Origin: Pseudomonas panipatensis | GTDB lineage: Bacteria; Pseudomonadota; Gammaproteobacteria; Pseudomonadales; Pseudomonadaceae | Assembly (NCBI RefSeq): GCF_900099785.1 | Contig: NZ_FNDS01000001.1 | Coordinates: forward strand, 682,001-746,000 | DNA: 64,000 nt | Reading direction: 5' to 3' | Part shown: in pieces, positions 27,856 to 36,849 of the stretch | Numbering within the stretch: position 1 is the stretch's first letter | Layout: every line of letters begins with the position of its first letter | Translations under genes and position numbers: made by a program | Notes under the pieces: model-generated | What the model saw: the letters and a program-made list of their open reading frames with translations, nothing else | Told to the model about the DNA's origin: nothing | Databases searched by the model: none

Positions 27856-29067
27856 TTACTGGCGATAGGTCTTGAGGAAGTTGCCGATGCGGCCGATGGC
27901 CTGCTCCAGGTCGTCGACGCGGGGCAGGGTGACCACGCGGAAGTGGTCCGGCCAGGGCCAGTTGAAGGCGGTGCCCTGAACGATCAACAGTTTCTCGGAG
28001 AGCAGCAGGTCGAGGACGAACTTTTCGTCGTTGTGGATCGGGCAGACCTTCGGGTCGATGCGCGGGAAGGCGTAGAGCGCGCCCATCGGCTTGACGCAAC
28101 TGACCCCGGGGATGTCGTTGAGCAGTTCCCAGGCGCGGTTGCGCTGCTCCAGCAGGCGGCCGCCGGGCAGGACCAGGTCGTTGATGCTCTGGTAGCCGCC
28201 GAGTGCGGTCTGGATCGCGTGCTGGCTGGGGACGTTGGCGCACAGGCGCATGTTGGCCAGGATATCCAGGCCCTCGATGTAGCTCTGGGCCTTGTGCTTG
28301 GGCCCGGAAATGGCGATCCAGCCGGAGCGGAAGCCGGCCACGCGGTAGGACTTGGACAGACCGTTGAAGGTCAGGCAGAGCACGTCCGGGGCCAGCGAGG
28401 CAGTGGAGATGTGCTGGGCTTCGTCGTAGAGGATCTTGTCGTAGATCTCGTCGGAGAACACCACCAGGTTGTGCTGGCGGGCCAGCTCGACGATATCCAG
28501 CAGGACTTCCTTCGAATACACCGCGCCGGTGGGGTTGTTCGGGTTGATCAGCACAAGGGCCTTGGTGTTGCTGGTGATCTTCGCCTTCATGTCGGCGATG
28601 TCGGGGAACCAGCCGGCCTGCTCGTCGCACAGGTAGTGCACCGGCTTGCCGCCGGCCAGCGACACCGAGGCGGTCCACAGCGGGTAGTCGGGCGCCGGGA
28701 TGAGCACCTCGTCACCGTTGTTGAGCAGTGCCTGCAGGGCCATGACGATCAGTTCGGAGACACCGTTGCCCAGGTAGATGTCCTCGATGCCGACACCTTC
28801 CACCTGCTTTTGCTGGTAGTACTGCATGACCGCCTTGCGGGCGCTGAACAGGCCTTTGGAGTCGCTGTAGCCTTGTGCGGTGGGCAGGTTGCGGATGACG
28901 TCCTGGAGGATTTCGTCCGGGGCTTCGAAACCGAACGGCGCCGGGTTGCCGATGTTCAGCTTGAGGATGCGATGGCCTTCCTCTTCCAGGCGTTTGGCGT
29001 GCTTGAGCACGGGCCCGCGGATGTCGTAGCAGACGTTGGCGAGCTTGTTCGATTTGCTGACCTGCAT
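27856..29067 (-). CDS. alaA: Alanine aminotransferase AlaA-type (class I/II)
   Basis: A 403-residue PLP-dependent aminotransferase. The start VSKSNKLANVCYDIRGPVLK, NPNNPTGAVYS, SDEIYDKILYD and the lysine motif NGLSKSYRVAGFRSGW are close to E. coli YfbQ/AlaA, a glutamate-pyruvate transaminase. Length and motif order are standard. It is followed on the same strand by the small conserved gene at 27384. Confidence 0.92.
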   Translation of the reverse strand: MQVSKSNKLANVCYDIRGPVLKHAKRLEEEGHRILKLNIGNPAPFGFEAPDEILQDVIRNLPTAQGYSDSKGLFSARKAVMQYYQQKQVEGVGIEDIYLGNGVSELIVMALQALLNNGDEVLIPAPDYPLWTASVSLAGGKPVHYLCDEQAGWFPDIADMKAKITSNTKALVLINPNNPTGAVYSKEVLLDIVELARQHNLVVFSDEIYDKILYDEAQHISTASLAPDVLCLTFNGLSKSYRVAGFRSGWIAISGPKHKAQSYIEGLDILANMRLCANVPSQHAIQTALGGYQSINDLVLPGGRLLEQRNRAWELLNDIPGVSCVKPMGALYAFPRIDPKVCPIHNDEKFVLDLLLSEKLLIVQGTAFNWPWPDHFRVVTLPRVDDLEQAIGRIGNFLKTYRQ

Positions 29068-29385
29068 GGTATGGGGTTCCCGAAGTGGACGAACCCGCGT
29101 TCAGCGGCCGTGGCGGCGGGCGCTCGGCTTGGCAGGCTGTAACGCGGGTGACAGACTGGCGTCAATTGACGGGGTACGGAAAGTCGCGCTTCCTGGCGGT
29201 GGAACTGAAAAAACGCCTGGAAAACGGAGATATGAACGAAAAAATGCCCATTAAAAGGCATTTTTATCGCTAAAGGCTCCTTGCGCGGCAGATTCTGAAT
29301 CCGCCGTTAACGACACGCATCATACGTGCGGCCCGATCCCCGGAAAAGGGACTGGCCGGGCTTTTTTCCGTTTGCGAGGTACAGC
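29068..29385. other. Intergenic interval between alaA and msrB
   Basis: Gene-free gap holding the divergent alaA and msrB promoters. An AT-rich inverted repeat, AAAAATGCC/GGCATTTTT around an eight-base loop, lies at 29240-29265 and may be a terminator-like or regulatory hairpin. Nothing else is supportable. Confidence 0.4.
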
Positions 29386-29781
29386 ATGGACAAGATTGAG
29401 AAGCCCCTTGAAACCTGGCGCGAAGAGCTGACCGACGAGCAGTTCCACATCTGCCGCCTGGGTGCCACCGAACATGCCTTCACCGGCGAGTACTACGCGA
29501 CCAAGACGCCGGGTCTCTATCACTGCGTTTGCTGCGGCACGGCGCTCTTCGATTCGGACGCCAAGTACGACTCCGGCAGTGGCTGGCCGAGCTATTTCCA
29601 GCCGGTGTCGGACCAGGCGATCGCCGAGTACGAGGATCTCAGCCACGGCATGCGGCGCATCGAGGTGCGCTGCGCCAACTGCGAGGCGCACCTGGGGCAC
29701 GTTTTCCCGGATGGCCCGCGACCGACGGGGCTGCGTTACTGCATCAATTCGGCGGCGCTGAAGCTGGTGCCGCGCGACTGA
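29386..29781 (+). CDS. msrB: Peptide methionine (R)-S-oxide reductase MsrB
   Basis: A 131-residue MsrB. The catalytic cysteine is Cys119 in RYCINSAAL. Two zinc C-x-x-C pairs are present (Cys47/Cys50 and Cys96/Cys99), and the conserved stretch [12 protein letters not shown] is intact. It repairs the R-epimer of methionine sulfoxide in proteins. It is followed by a terminator and then gpx-ospR. Confidence 0.96.
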   Translation: MDKIEKPLETWREELTDEQFHICRLGATEHAFTGEYYATKTPGLYHCVCCGTALFDSDAKYDSGSGWPSYFQPVSDQAIAEYEDLSHGMRRIEVRCANCEAHLGHVFPDGPRPTGLRYCINSAALKLVPRD

Positions 29782-29785
29782 AGCA

Positions 29786-29813
29786 GGGCCCGCTAGGTTA
29801 GCGGGCCTTTTTT
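29786..29813 (+). terminator. Terminator of msrB
   Basis: GGCCCGC and GCGGGCC around a seven-base loop, followed by six T. Confidence 0.85.
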
Positions 29814-29831
29814 GCGAGATATAAATTGTGT

Positions 29832-29844
29832 GCAATTCAATTGC
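29832..29844. promoter_or_regulatory. Candidate OspR operator (perfect palindrome)
   Basis: GCAATT-C-AATTGC is a perfect 13-base palindrome, 42 bases before the gpx start codon. MarR proteins of the OhrR type bind AATTG-rich palindromes, and OspR is encoded in the same operon, so autoregulation is likely. The half-site also occurs before ohrR. Confidence 0.6.
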
Positions 29845-29886
29845 TCGCTATTTTTAGTGCTCATCTTTCCCACTGGAGCATTTGTC

Positions 29887-30372
29887 ATGAGCGACGCACT
29901 GCTGAAGATTCCCTGCACGACCATCAAGGGCGAGCAGAAGACCCTCGCCGATTTCGGCGGTAAGGCCCTGCTGGTGGTGAACACCGCCAGCAAGTGTGGT
30001 TTCACCCCGCAGTACAAGGGGCTGGAAGCGCTGTGGCAGCAGTACAAGGACAAGGGCCTGGTGGTGCTCGGCTTCCCCTGCAACCAGTTCGGCAAGCAGG
30101 AGCCGGGCAACGAGGGCGAGATCTCGCAGTTCTGTGAGCTGAACTTCGGCGTCAGCTTCCCGCTGTTCAAGAAGATCGAGGTCAACGGTGCCGACGCCCA
30201 CCCGCTGTATGTGCAACTGAAGAAGCGCGCGCCGGGTGTGCTCGGCAGCCAGGGCATCAAGTGGAACTTCACCAAGTTCCTCATTGGCAAGGATGGCAAG
30301 GTAGTCAAGCGCTTCGCTCCGCTGACCAAGCCGGAGGACCTGGCGAGCGAGATCGAAGCGCTGCTCAAATGA
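29887..30372 (+). CDS. Glutathione/thioredoxin peroxidase (Gpx family)
   Basis: A 161-residue Gpx-family peroxidase. The catalytic triad is visible: peroxidatic Cys37 in NTASKCGFTPQY, Gln71 in NQFGKQEPG and Trp126 in KWNFTKFL. Cys83 may be the resolving cysteine. The enzyme reduces hydrogen and organic peroxides. Its stop overlaps the start of ospR (ATGA at 30369-30372), giving tight co-translation. Confidence 0.93.
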   Translation: MSDALLKIPCTTIKGEQKTLADFGGKALLVVNTASKCGFTPQYKGLEALWQQYKDKGLVVLGFPCNQFGKQEPGNEGEISQFCELNFGVSFPLFKKIEVNGADAHPLYVQLKKRAPGVLGSQGIKWNFTKFLIGKDGKVVKRFAPLTKPEDLASEIEALLK

Positions 30373-30836
30373 GTGCGCAGGATCTGGAACAGGCGCTGCT
30401 GCTGGACAATCAGCTGTGCTTCCGCCTGTATGCCGCGTCGCGGGCGATCATCCGCGGTTATCGGCCGATGCTCGAGGCGCTCGGCCTGACCTACCCGCAG
30501 TACCTGGTCATGCTGGTGCTCTGGGAGTGGCAGGCCAGGCCGCCGGAGCAGCCGTCGGTGAAGGCCCTGGGGGAGCGCCTGCTGCTCGATTCCGGGACCT
30601 TGACGCCACTGCTCAAGCGCCTGGAGCAACTGGGGCTGGTACAGCGCCAGCGCGCCCAGCGCGATGAGCGCGAGGTGCACCTGACCTTGAGTGCCGCGGG
30701 GCTGGCCCTGCGCGACCAGGTGCTGCCGTTGCGCGAAGAGCTGCTCTGTCGCAGCGGGCTCGACCTGAATGCCATGGGCGAGCTGCGCACTCGTCTGGAC
30801 GACCTGCTCGGGCAGTTGTTGGCGCTCGAGGGCTGA
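30369..30836 (+). CDS. ospR: OspR: MarR family thiol-based oxidative stress regulator
   Basis: A 155-residue MarR-type repressor paralogous to OhrR. The reactive cysteine is Cys17 in LDNQLCFRLYAASRAI and a second is Cys127 in ELLCRSGLDLN; both match the P. aeruginosa OspR pair with a seven-residue offset. The winged helix reads KALGERLLLDSGTLTPLLKR. It overlaps gpx by four bases and likely represses gpx-ospR through the palindrome at 29832. OspR in P. aeruginosa also affects pigment and quorum sensing. Confidence 0.92.
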   Translation: MSAQDLEQALLLDNQLCFRLYAASRAIIRGYRPMLEALGLTYPQYLVMLVLWEWQARPPEQPSVKALGERLLLDSGTLTPLLKRLEQLGLVQRQRAQRDEREVHLTLSAAGLALRDQVLPLREELLCRSGLDLNAMGELRTRLDDLLGQLLALEG

Positions 30837-30869
30837 GCGGCGTTCTCCGGCGGCGCGGCCTCGGGCGCC

Positions 30870-33209
30870 TTATGCGCCGTTCCCGTTCCCGTTCCCGTTG
30901 GCTTGGCTCCAGCGCTCCAGCACGGCGGCCATTTCATCCCGATGGAAGGGTTTGGCCAGGTAGTCGTCCATGCCGGCCAGACGGCAGCGTTCGCGCTCTT
31001 CGGGCAGGGCGTTGGCGGTCAGGGCGATGATCGGCAGACCTGCCCAGCGCGGGTTCTCGCGGATGCGCCGGGTGGCCTCGTAGCCGTCCATCAGCGGCAT
31101 GTTGCAGTCCATCAGCACCAGCTCGAATGCCTCTTGTTGCAGCGCCGCCAGGGCTTCTTCGCCGTTGGCTACGCTGCGCACCTGGCAACCGAGCTTCTGC
31201 AACAGGCCTTTGGCGACCAGTTGGTTGACCGGGTTGTCCTCCACCAGCAGCACCCGCGTCGAGTAGTGCTCCGGCTGTTCGCTGTGCGCGGCCCCCGGCG
31301 CCGGGTTGGCTTGTCGCGTAAGGGCCTGGCGCAGCGCCTGGTGCAGGGTGGCGCGACCCAGCGGGCGGGCCAGTTGGCGCAGCGGAGCGAGGCGCTTGGC
31401 CATGTCGGCTTCGAGGAAGCTGCCGTAGGCAGTGACCAGCAATACCGGGATATCCGGCAGGTGTCGGCGCAGGCCGACGAGGCAGTCCGGGCAGTCCGAG
31501 ATCAGGCTGTCCAGTTCGACGCCGGCGAGGCTGGCGTCGATATCCAGCCGCCGGTAGTCCAGCCCCCAGTGCGGCAGCCAGGATTGCAGCAATTCGGCGA
31601 GTCCGCTGCTGGCCGGACATTGTGCGATGACCCGGCCGCGCAGGGGCTCCACCGGGGCCGCCGGCGCCAGCGACGGCAGCGGCAACAGGGCGCTGAATTC
31701 GCTGCCCAGGCCGGGCTTCGAGCTGACCGTCAACTTGCCGTTCATGGCTTCGCAGAGCTTGCGCGTCAAGGCCAGGCCCAGGCCGGTGCCGCCGAACTGG
31801 CGGGTAATCCCGGCATCGGCCTGGGTGAAGGGCTGGAAGATGCGCTGCAAGGCGTCTTCGGCGATGCCGATGCCGGTGTCGCGGACGCTGATGCACACGC
31901 CGTCGGCCTGCGCCTCGACGCGCACATCGACCCGTCCCAGGCGGGTGAACTTGAGTGCGTTGGACAGCAGGTTGCTGACGATCTGGCGCACCCGCGTCGG
32001 ATCGCCGGCCAGCTGCGCGGGAAGCTGCGGGCTGATCAGGCAGGTCAGCTCCACCGCCGGCGCGGCGTTCTGCGAGAGCAGGTTGGCGGTGTCCTCGACC
32101 AGGGTGGCGAGGTCGAAGGGAATCGTCTCCAGCTGCAGTTGGCCGGACTCGAACTTGGACAGGTCGAGCACGTCGTTGAGCAGCTCCACCAGTACCTTGC
32201 CGGAGTCATGGGCGATGGACAGTTGCTGGCGTTGCTCGGGGTTGAGCGGACCGTCGAGGGCCAGGCCGAGCATGCCGAGCAGGCCATTGAGCGGGGTGCG
32301 TATTTCGTGGCTCATGTTGGCGAGGAAGGTGGCGCGGGCCTGGGCCATGTTCAGCGCGGTCTGGCGGGCGCTGTCCAGTTCCTGGTTCGACAGGGTCAGG
32401 CGGGCGTTGGCCGCCTTCAGCTCGGCGGTGCGCGCCGCCACTATGTTTTCCAGTTCGGCGAGGTACTGGGTGAGGCGATCCTCGGCTTCGCGGCGTTGCT
32501 CCATTTCCACCGAGATATGGCTCAGTTGGCGGTTGGTCACTTCCACCAGCACGCCGATCTCATCGCGTTCGTGACCGGGCGGGCAGGGCAGGCGCAGGCG
32601 CGTCGGCGAGCGCGGGTCGTGGCGGCTGAGCACATCGATCAGGCTCACCAGCGGCTTGGTCAGCAGGCCATAGAAGAGCACCAGGAGAATCAGCGACAAC
32701 AACAGGCTGCGGATGAAGCCGGAGATCAGGGTCATTCCGGCGCGGCGCAGGAAGTCGTTGCCGAACACGAAGGTGTCGATGTCCAGGCGCAGTACGCCGA
32801 GGGACTCGCTGGGCTGGTGCTCGATGTACAGCGGTTCCTCGTAGACGCGCATATGGCCGAAGAGGAAGTCGCTGAGCCCGCGCAGGCTGCTGTCGGCGGC
32901 GGGGCGGCTGGCTCCGGCCAGGGTCACGTTGGCGCTATCGATGATCTCGGCGCGAATCACCGCCGGCGAGCGCAGCAGGCCGACCACCAGTTCCTGGGCC
33001 AGTTCGGCATCGATGTTGTAGGCGATGCGCGCCGCCGGGTTGTGGCTGACATCCAGCAGCGCGCGCACTTCGCGGTTGATGGAGGCGTCCTGGCTGGCAT
33101 AATCGACGCCCACCTGGATCAGGCTGAGCAAGGTGCCGAGGATGAATGCCACCAGCACCGTGAGGCTGGCCTGCTTGAACGAGAGGCGATGGGTGAGCGC
33201 AATATCCAT
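30870..33209 (-). CDS. sagS: SagS-like hybrid sensor histidine kinase
   Basis: A 779-residue inner-membrane kinase. Layout: membrane helix 12-34, periplasmic sensor about 36-158, second helix 160-182, HAMP-like and coiled-coil linker to 290, HisKA with His301 (SHEIRTPLNG), ATPase domain about 400-510 with NLLSNALKF and GGTGLGLA, a degenerate receiver about 525-635, and a true receiver with phosphoacceptor Asp701 (VLMDCNMPLMDG). SagS controls biofilm development and tolerance in P. aeruginosa. The tail ANGNGNGNGA comes from a six-base tandem repeat. Convergent with ospR. Confidence 0.88.
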   Translation of the reverse strand: MDIALTHRLSFKQASLTVLVAFILGTLLSLIQVGVDYASQDASINREVRALLDVSHNPAARIAYNIDAELAQELVVGLLRSPAVIRAEIIDSANVTLAGASRPAADSSLRGLSDFLFGHMRVYEEPLYIEHQPSESLGVLRLDIDTFVFGNDFLRRAGMTLISGFIRSLLLSLILLVLFYGLLTKPLVSLIDVLSRHDPRSPTRLRLPCPPGHERDEIGVLVEVTNRQLSHISVEMEQRREAEDRLTQYLAELENIVAARTAELKAANARLTLSNQELDSARQTALNMAQARATFLANMSHEIRTPLNGLLGMLGLALDGPLNPEQRQQLSIAHDSGKVLVELLNDVLDLSKFESGQLQLETIPFDLATLVEDTANLLSQNAAPAVELTCLISPQLPAQLAGDPTRVRQIVSNLLSNALKFTRLGRVDVRVEAQADGVCISVRDTGIGIAEDALQRIFQPFTQADAGITRQFGGTGLGLALTRKLCEAMNGKLTVSSKPGLGSEFSALLPLPSLAPAAPVEPLRGRVIAQCPASSGLAELLQSWLPHWGLDYRRLDIDASLAGVELDSLISDCPDCLVGLRRHLPDIPVLLVTAYGSFLEADMAKRLAPLRQLARPLGRATLHQALRQALTRQANPAPGAAHSEQPEHYSTRVLLVEDNPVNQLVAKGLLQKLGCQVRSVANGEEALAALQQEAFELVLMDCNMPLMDGYEATRRIRENPRWAGLPIIALTANALPEERERCRLAGMDDYLAKPFHRDEMAAVLERWSQANGNGNGNGA
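30876..30902 (-). repeat. Six-base tandem repeat in the sagS 3' end
   Basis: On the plus strand CGTTCC recurs four times in tandem (GCCGTTCCCGTTCCCGTTCC and onward), translating on the minus strand into Asn-Gly repeats at the C-terminus of the SagS-like kinase. The repeat unit is a multiple of three, so slippage would change tail length without a frameshift. Confidence 0.8.
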
Positions 33210-33356
33210 GAGGTGCGGTACTTCGCCTCGAAAGTGCTTTCCTGGCGCCTAGCATAGCCCAACCCCGCCGCCTGTCGGCAGTGCTCCGGCGCTGCCGATG
33301 GCGTGGCGGCCGAGAGGCTGTCGACATTTCGCTGAATAATTCCAACGGAGACTGTC

Positions 33357-34250
33357 GTGGATTCCCGACTGAATGATTTCCTGGCCCGCGCGGAGAGCGT
33401 GCTGGCGCGGCTGGAGCCGCTGTTGCCGGCGCTGCGCGCGCCCATCGATTGGCAGGCCTGCCTGGCCGCCCGTTGGCACCGTGACGGCCGCAGTGGCTAC
33501 CTGCAGCCGCTCGAGGTCAGTCTGGAGCTGCGCCTGGATGACCTGCTGGGCGTCGACAAGCAACGCGACCAGCTGGCGCGCAACACCCGCCAGTTCGTCG
33601 CTGGCCAGCCGGCCAACCATGCGTTGTTGTGGGGTGCCCGGGGCACCGGCAAATCCTCGCTGGTGCGCGCGTTGCTCGCCGAACTGGCCGGCGACGGCCT
33701 GCGCCTGATCGAGATCGAGCGCGACCACCTGGCCGACCTGCCGCGGGTGGTCGAGCACCTGCAGGGGCAGCCGCAACGCTTCGTGCTGTTCTGCGATGAC
33801 CTGTCCTTCGACGCCGGCGAGGGCGATTACCGGGTCCTCAAGAGCGTGCTCGACGGCTCCCTGGAGCAGGCTCCGGACAATGTCCTGCTGTATGCCACGT
33901 CGAACCGCCGCCACCTGGTCTCGGAGAAGCAGAGCGACAACGAGAACTGGCAGATGGTCGATGGCGAGCTGCATCCCAACGAAGCGGTGGAAGACAAGAT
34001 CGCCCTGTCCGACCGCTTCGGTCTCTGGCTGTCCTTCTATCCCTTCACCCAGGAGCACTTCCTCAGCGTGGTGCGGCATTGGGTCGATGTCCTGGCGGCC
34101 AAGTCCGGGCTGGCGTTCCACTGGGACGAGGCGCTGGAGAAGGAAGCCATCCGCTGGGCCCTGGGCCGCGGCAACCGCAACGGCCGTTGTGCCTATCAAT
34201 TCGCGCGCTACTGGGTGGGCCGCCAACTGCTCGAAGGAGAAACCCCATGA
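33357..34250 (+). CDS. DUF815 family AAA+ ATPase
   Basis: A 297-residue P-loop ATPase of the DUF815 family. Walker A is GARGTGKSSLVR (about residue 92-102), Walker B FVLFCDDLSFD, and sensor 1 LLYATSNRRHL. The start is GTG 33357 with GGAG seven bases upstream. Its stop overlaps the ATG of the fRMsr gene (ATGA at 34247-34250), so the two are co-translated. The family has no settled function; members are often associated with repair or proteostasis. Confidence 0.85.
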   Translation: MDSRLNDFLARAESVLARLEPLLPALRAPIDWQACLAARWHRDGRSGYLQPLEVSLELRLDDLLGVDKQRDQLARNTRQFVAGQPANHALLWGARGTGKSSLVRALLAELAGDGLRLIEIERDHLADLPRVVEHLQGQPQRFVLFCDDLSFDAGEGDYRVLKSVLDGSLEQAPDNVLLYATSNRRHLVSEKQSDNENWQMVDGELHPNEAVEDKIALSDRFGLWLSFYPFTQEHFLSVVRHWVDVLAAKSGLAFHWDEALEKEAIRWALGRGNRNGRCAYQFARYWVGRQLLEGETP

Positions 34251-34729
34251 TCGATCTGCCACACAGCGGCGCCGGCCTGGCCGGTTACGAACTGCTGGCG
34301 GCCCAGGTGGAATCGCTGTTCGCCGATGAGCGCGACTTCATCGCCAATGCCGCGCAGTTCTCCGCTTTTCTCTTCCATGAGCTGGGCGACCTGAACTGGG
34401 CCGGCTTCTACCTGAACCGCAATGAGGAACTGCTGCTCGGGCCGTTCCAGGGCAAGGTCGCCTGTGTGCGCATTCCCTTCAGCAAGGGCGTCTGCGGCGC
34501 CGCCGCGCGCACGCGGGAAACCCAGCGCGTCGAAGACGTGCATGCCTTCCCCGGACACATCGCCTGCGACAGTGCGTCCAACAGCGAGTTGGTAGTGCCC
34601 TTGGTCAAGGATGGCCGGCTGATCGGCGTGCTCGACCTGGACAGCCCGAGCATCGGCCGCTTCAGCATCGAGGATCAGCGCGGCATCGAGCGTCTGGCGA
34701 GCATTTTCCTGCGCCTGACCGACTGCTGA
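34247..34729 (+). CDS. msrC: Free methionine-(R)-sulfoxide reductase (GAF domain)
   Basis: A 160-residue GAF-domain fRMsr, which reduces free (not protein-bound) methionine-R-sulfoxide. The three catalytic or recycling cysteines are present: Cys73 (ACVRIPF), Cys83 (GVCGAAA) and Cys107 (HIACDSASNSE), at the same mutual spacing as E. coli Cys84/94/118. It overlaps the upstream DUF815 ATPase gene by four bases. A terminator follows. Confidence 0.92.
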   Translation: MIDLPHSGAGLAGYELLAAQVESLFADERDFIANAAQFSAFLFHELGDLNWAGFYLNRNEELLLGPFQGKVACVRIPFSKGVCGAAARTRETQRVEDVHAFPGHIACDSASNSELVVPLVKDGRLIGVLDLDSPSIGRFSIEDQRGIERLASIFLRLTDC

Positions 34730-34736
34730 GATCCGC

Positions 34737-34776
34737 GGCATGAAAAAGCCCCGCCAAGGCGGGGCTTTTTCATGCC
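34737..34776. terminator. Terminator between msrC and the GST gene
   Basis: GGCATGAAAAAGCCCCGCC pairs with GGCGGGGCTTTTTCATGCC across a two-base loop, a near-perfect stem acting in both directions. Confidence 0.92.
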
Positions 34777-34788
34777 GGCGTGTCGTCG

Positions 34789-35457
34789 TCAGGCCGAGAG
34801 GCGCGCGCGGATCTTGCCGACCATGGCGCGTTCGCCGTTGAGGACTTCCTGCAGGGCAGGGCGCTGCAGCACTCGCTGGAAGTGCGCGGCCAGCCTGGGC
34901 CAGCGCTGCGCATCGAGGTTCTCGCCGCCGTGCTGCATATTCACCAACTGGCTGGCGATGGCGATGTCGGCCAGGCTGAAACGGTTGTCGACGAAGAACT
35001 CGTGCTCGCCCAGGCAGCCTTCCAGGTAATCGAAATGCTGTGGCAGTTTCTCCAGCAGCGCGTCCTGTACCGCCGCTTCGTCGCAGGGCTTGCCCAGCAT
35101 TGGCCTGAGCAGGCGGTTGCGGAACACGGTGAAGGTGGCCAGCGGGGCGACCTCGTAGTCGGCGTACTTCTCCAGCCAGTTGATGCGCGCGCGGGCCACG
35201 GCGCTTTCGCCGCACAGCGGCGCCAGGTCGGGATCGCGATCCTCCAGGTAGTGGCAGATGACACTGGAATCGGCCAGGCTGACGTCGCCGTCACGCAGCG
35301 CCGGGATGCGCCGTAGCGGATTGAGGTCGGCGTACCACTCCGGTTGATCGAAGGGGTTGATGTTCTCCAACTGATAAGGCACGCCTTTTTCCGCGAGGAA
35401 CAGCCGGACTTTGCGGACGAAGGGCGAGAGTGGCGCGCCGTAGACGATCAAACTCAT
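34789..35457 (-). CDS. Glutathione S-transferase family protein
   Basis: A 222-residue GST. The N-terminal thioredoxin fold reads YGAPLSPFVRKVRLFLAEKG, with Ser at the position that activates glutathione, and LADSSVICHYLEDRDP is the G-site turn. The C-terminal helical domain follows from about residue 88. AAGGAG precedes the ATG. Substrate unknown. It is convergent with msrC and followed upstream on its own strand by the gene starting at 36276. Confidence 0.88.
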   Translation of the reverse strand: MSLIVYGAPLSPFVRKVRLFLAEKGVPYQLENINPFDQPEWYADLNPLRRIPALRDGDVSLADSSVICHYLEDRDPDLAPLCGESAVARARINWLEKYADYEVAPLATFTVFRNRLLRPMLGKPCDEAAVQDALLEKLPQHFDYLEGCLGEHEFFVDNRFSLADIAIASQLVNMQHGGENLDAQRWPRLAAHFQRVLQRPALQEVLNGERAMVGKIRARLSA

Positions 35458-35502
35458 GCTGATGCTCCTTGGGTGACGCTGGCCGCCAGGGCAGCCTGGC
35501 GG

Positions 35503-36276
35503 TCAGTCGTCGTAGAGGTTCTTCTTTTTCCAGATGTCGTCCTGCTCCAGCGCCTTGAGGCCATCGGTCAACTCGCTGTTTTCTTCGACGGCTGGCTTGC
35601 TGTTCTCCAGCACCAGGTCATTGGCACGGCTCAATTGCTGTTCCATCTGTTGCAGTTGTGCCTGGTAGCGCCCGAGGTCGGCCTGCTTCTGCAGATATTG
35701 CACGCCGCGCTCGAAGGCCAGCCGGGCCTGCCGTGGCTGGCCCTGCTGCAAGGCCTGTTGGCCGAGGTTGTTGAAGAACTCGATGTGCAGTTGCGTGAGC
35801 ATGTGGCGGATTTCTTTCAGCCAGCGTTGTGCGTCATTGCGTGGCAACTGGCCTTCCTGGGCGAAACGGCCGATCTGGGTGTGCAGCGCTTCGAAGAGGA
35901 AGCGCACGTCCTTGGCCTTGGCTTCGGTGAGGATGATCTGCGCGGCGTTGCGTACCTGTATGGCATCGCCCTGGCCTACCAGTCGGCGCAGCTCCGCCGC
36001 GCGCTCGGCGATCTGCGGCTCTTGCTTGTTGAGGTTCAGCAAGCGTTCGCTCAGGTTGAGTTCGAAGCGGCTGAGCAGCAGTTTCAGTTCCGGAGACATG
36101 AACTGGCCGGGCAGCGTCTCGGCGATTTCCGAGCAGCGCCGGATGCGATCCAGCAAGTCGGCCCGCTGCCGGGCTTTCTCCAGTTTGCGACCTTCCATCT
36201 GCTGGTTGATGAAGACAATGGCGATCAGGATGGCGATGCCGACGACGACCACGGCGGTTATGACGAGTGGCGACAC
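35503..36276 (-). CDS. Single-pass membrane protein with coiled coil
   Basis: A 257-residue protein with an N-terminal membrane helix (ITAVVVVGIAILIAIVFI) and a long helical cytoplasmic part, including a region that looks TPR-like (FNNLGQQALQQGQPRQARLA then FERGVQYLQKQADLG) and a coiled coil (ARYQAQLQQMEQQLSRAN region). GTG 36276 is the start, with GGGAGC about ten bases upstream. I do not recognise a named family. It may organise envelope or division complexes; that is inference. Confidence 0.7.
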   Translation of the reverse strand: MSPLVITAVVVVGIAILIAIVFINQQMEGRKLEKARQRADLLDRIRRCSEIAETLPGQFMSPELKLLLSRFELNLSERLLNLNKQEPQIAERAAELRRLVGQGDAIQVRNAAQIILTEAKAKDVRFLFEALHTQIGRFAQEGQLPRNDAQRWLKEIRHMLTQLHIEFFNNLGQQALQQGQPRQARLAFERGVQYLQKQADLGRYQAQLQQMEQQLSRANDLVLENSKPAVEENSELTDGLKALEQDDIWKKKNLYDD

Positions 36277-36494
36277 CTTTGAGAGCTCCCGGAAGGTTTT
36301 TTCCGGAGTGTAATGACTTGCTGTCAGTGCTCATAGCCGCGGATCAAAAATTGGCCAGAAGTCTTTGATTTAAAAAATTTTTTCCATGAGGGTTGACGCC
36401 TTTCGAAAGGCTCCATAGAATGCGCGCCACTTCGACGCGAAAGCCAAACGGCAAAGCGAAGAAGCCGGAAAAGCTGTTGTAAGTTCCGGGCCGC

Positions 36495-36570
36495 GTCCCC
36501 TTCGTCTAGTGGCCTAGGACACCGCCCTTTCACGGCGGTAACAGGGGTTCGAGTCCCCTAGGGGACGCCA
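36495..36570 (+). tRNA. tRNA-Glu (anticodon TTC)
   Basis: Seventy-six bases, acceptor GTCCCC/GGGGAC, anticodon loop CTTTCAC (TTC), T-loop GGTTCGAGTCC and encoded CCA. First gene of a three-tRNA array. Confidence 0.97.
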
Positions 36571-36572
36571 TT

Positions 36573-36648
<76 letters not shown>

Positions 36649-36733
36649 AATTCTCGATTATCGCCACGGCGGTAAGCGAATGCGGTAATGGCGTTAACCT
36701 CAGGCCATGAGCCTGAGGGTGCAACAAGTTGAT

Positions 36734-36809
<76 letters not shown>

Positions 36810-36849
36810 ATCCGGATCGATACGCTTGCGAGCAAGTGTGACGATCAAG

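Noticed and set aside
30903-33257. Long open frame antisense to the SagS-like kinase
   Set aside because: Low-complexity Gln/Ala/Gly translation; the minus strand has full kinase motifs.
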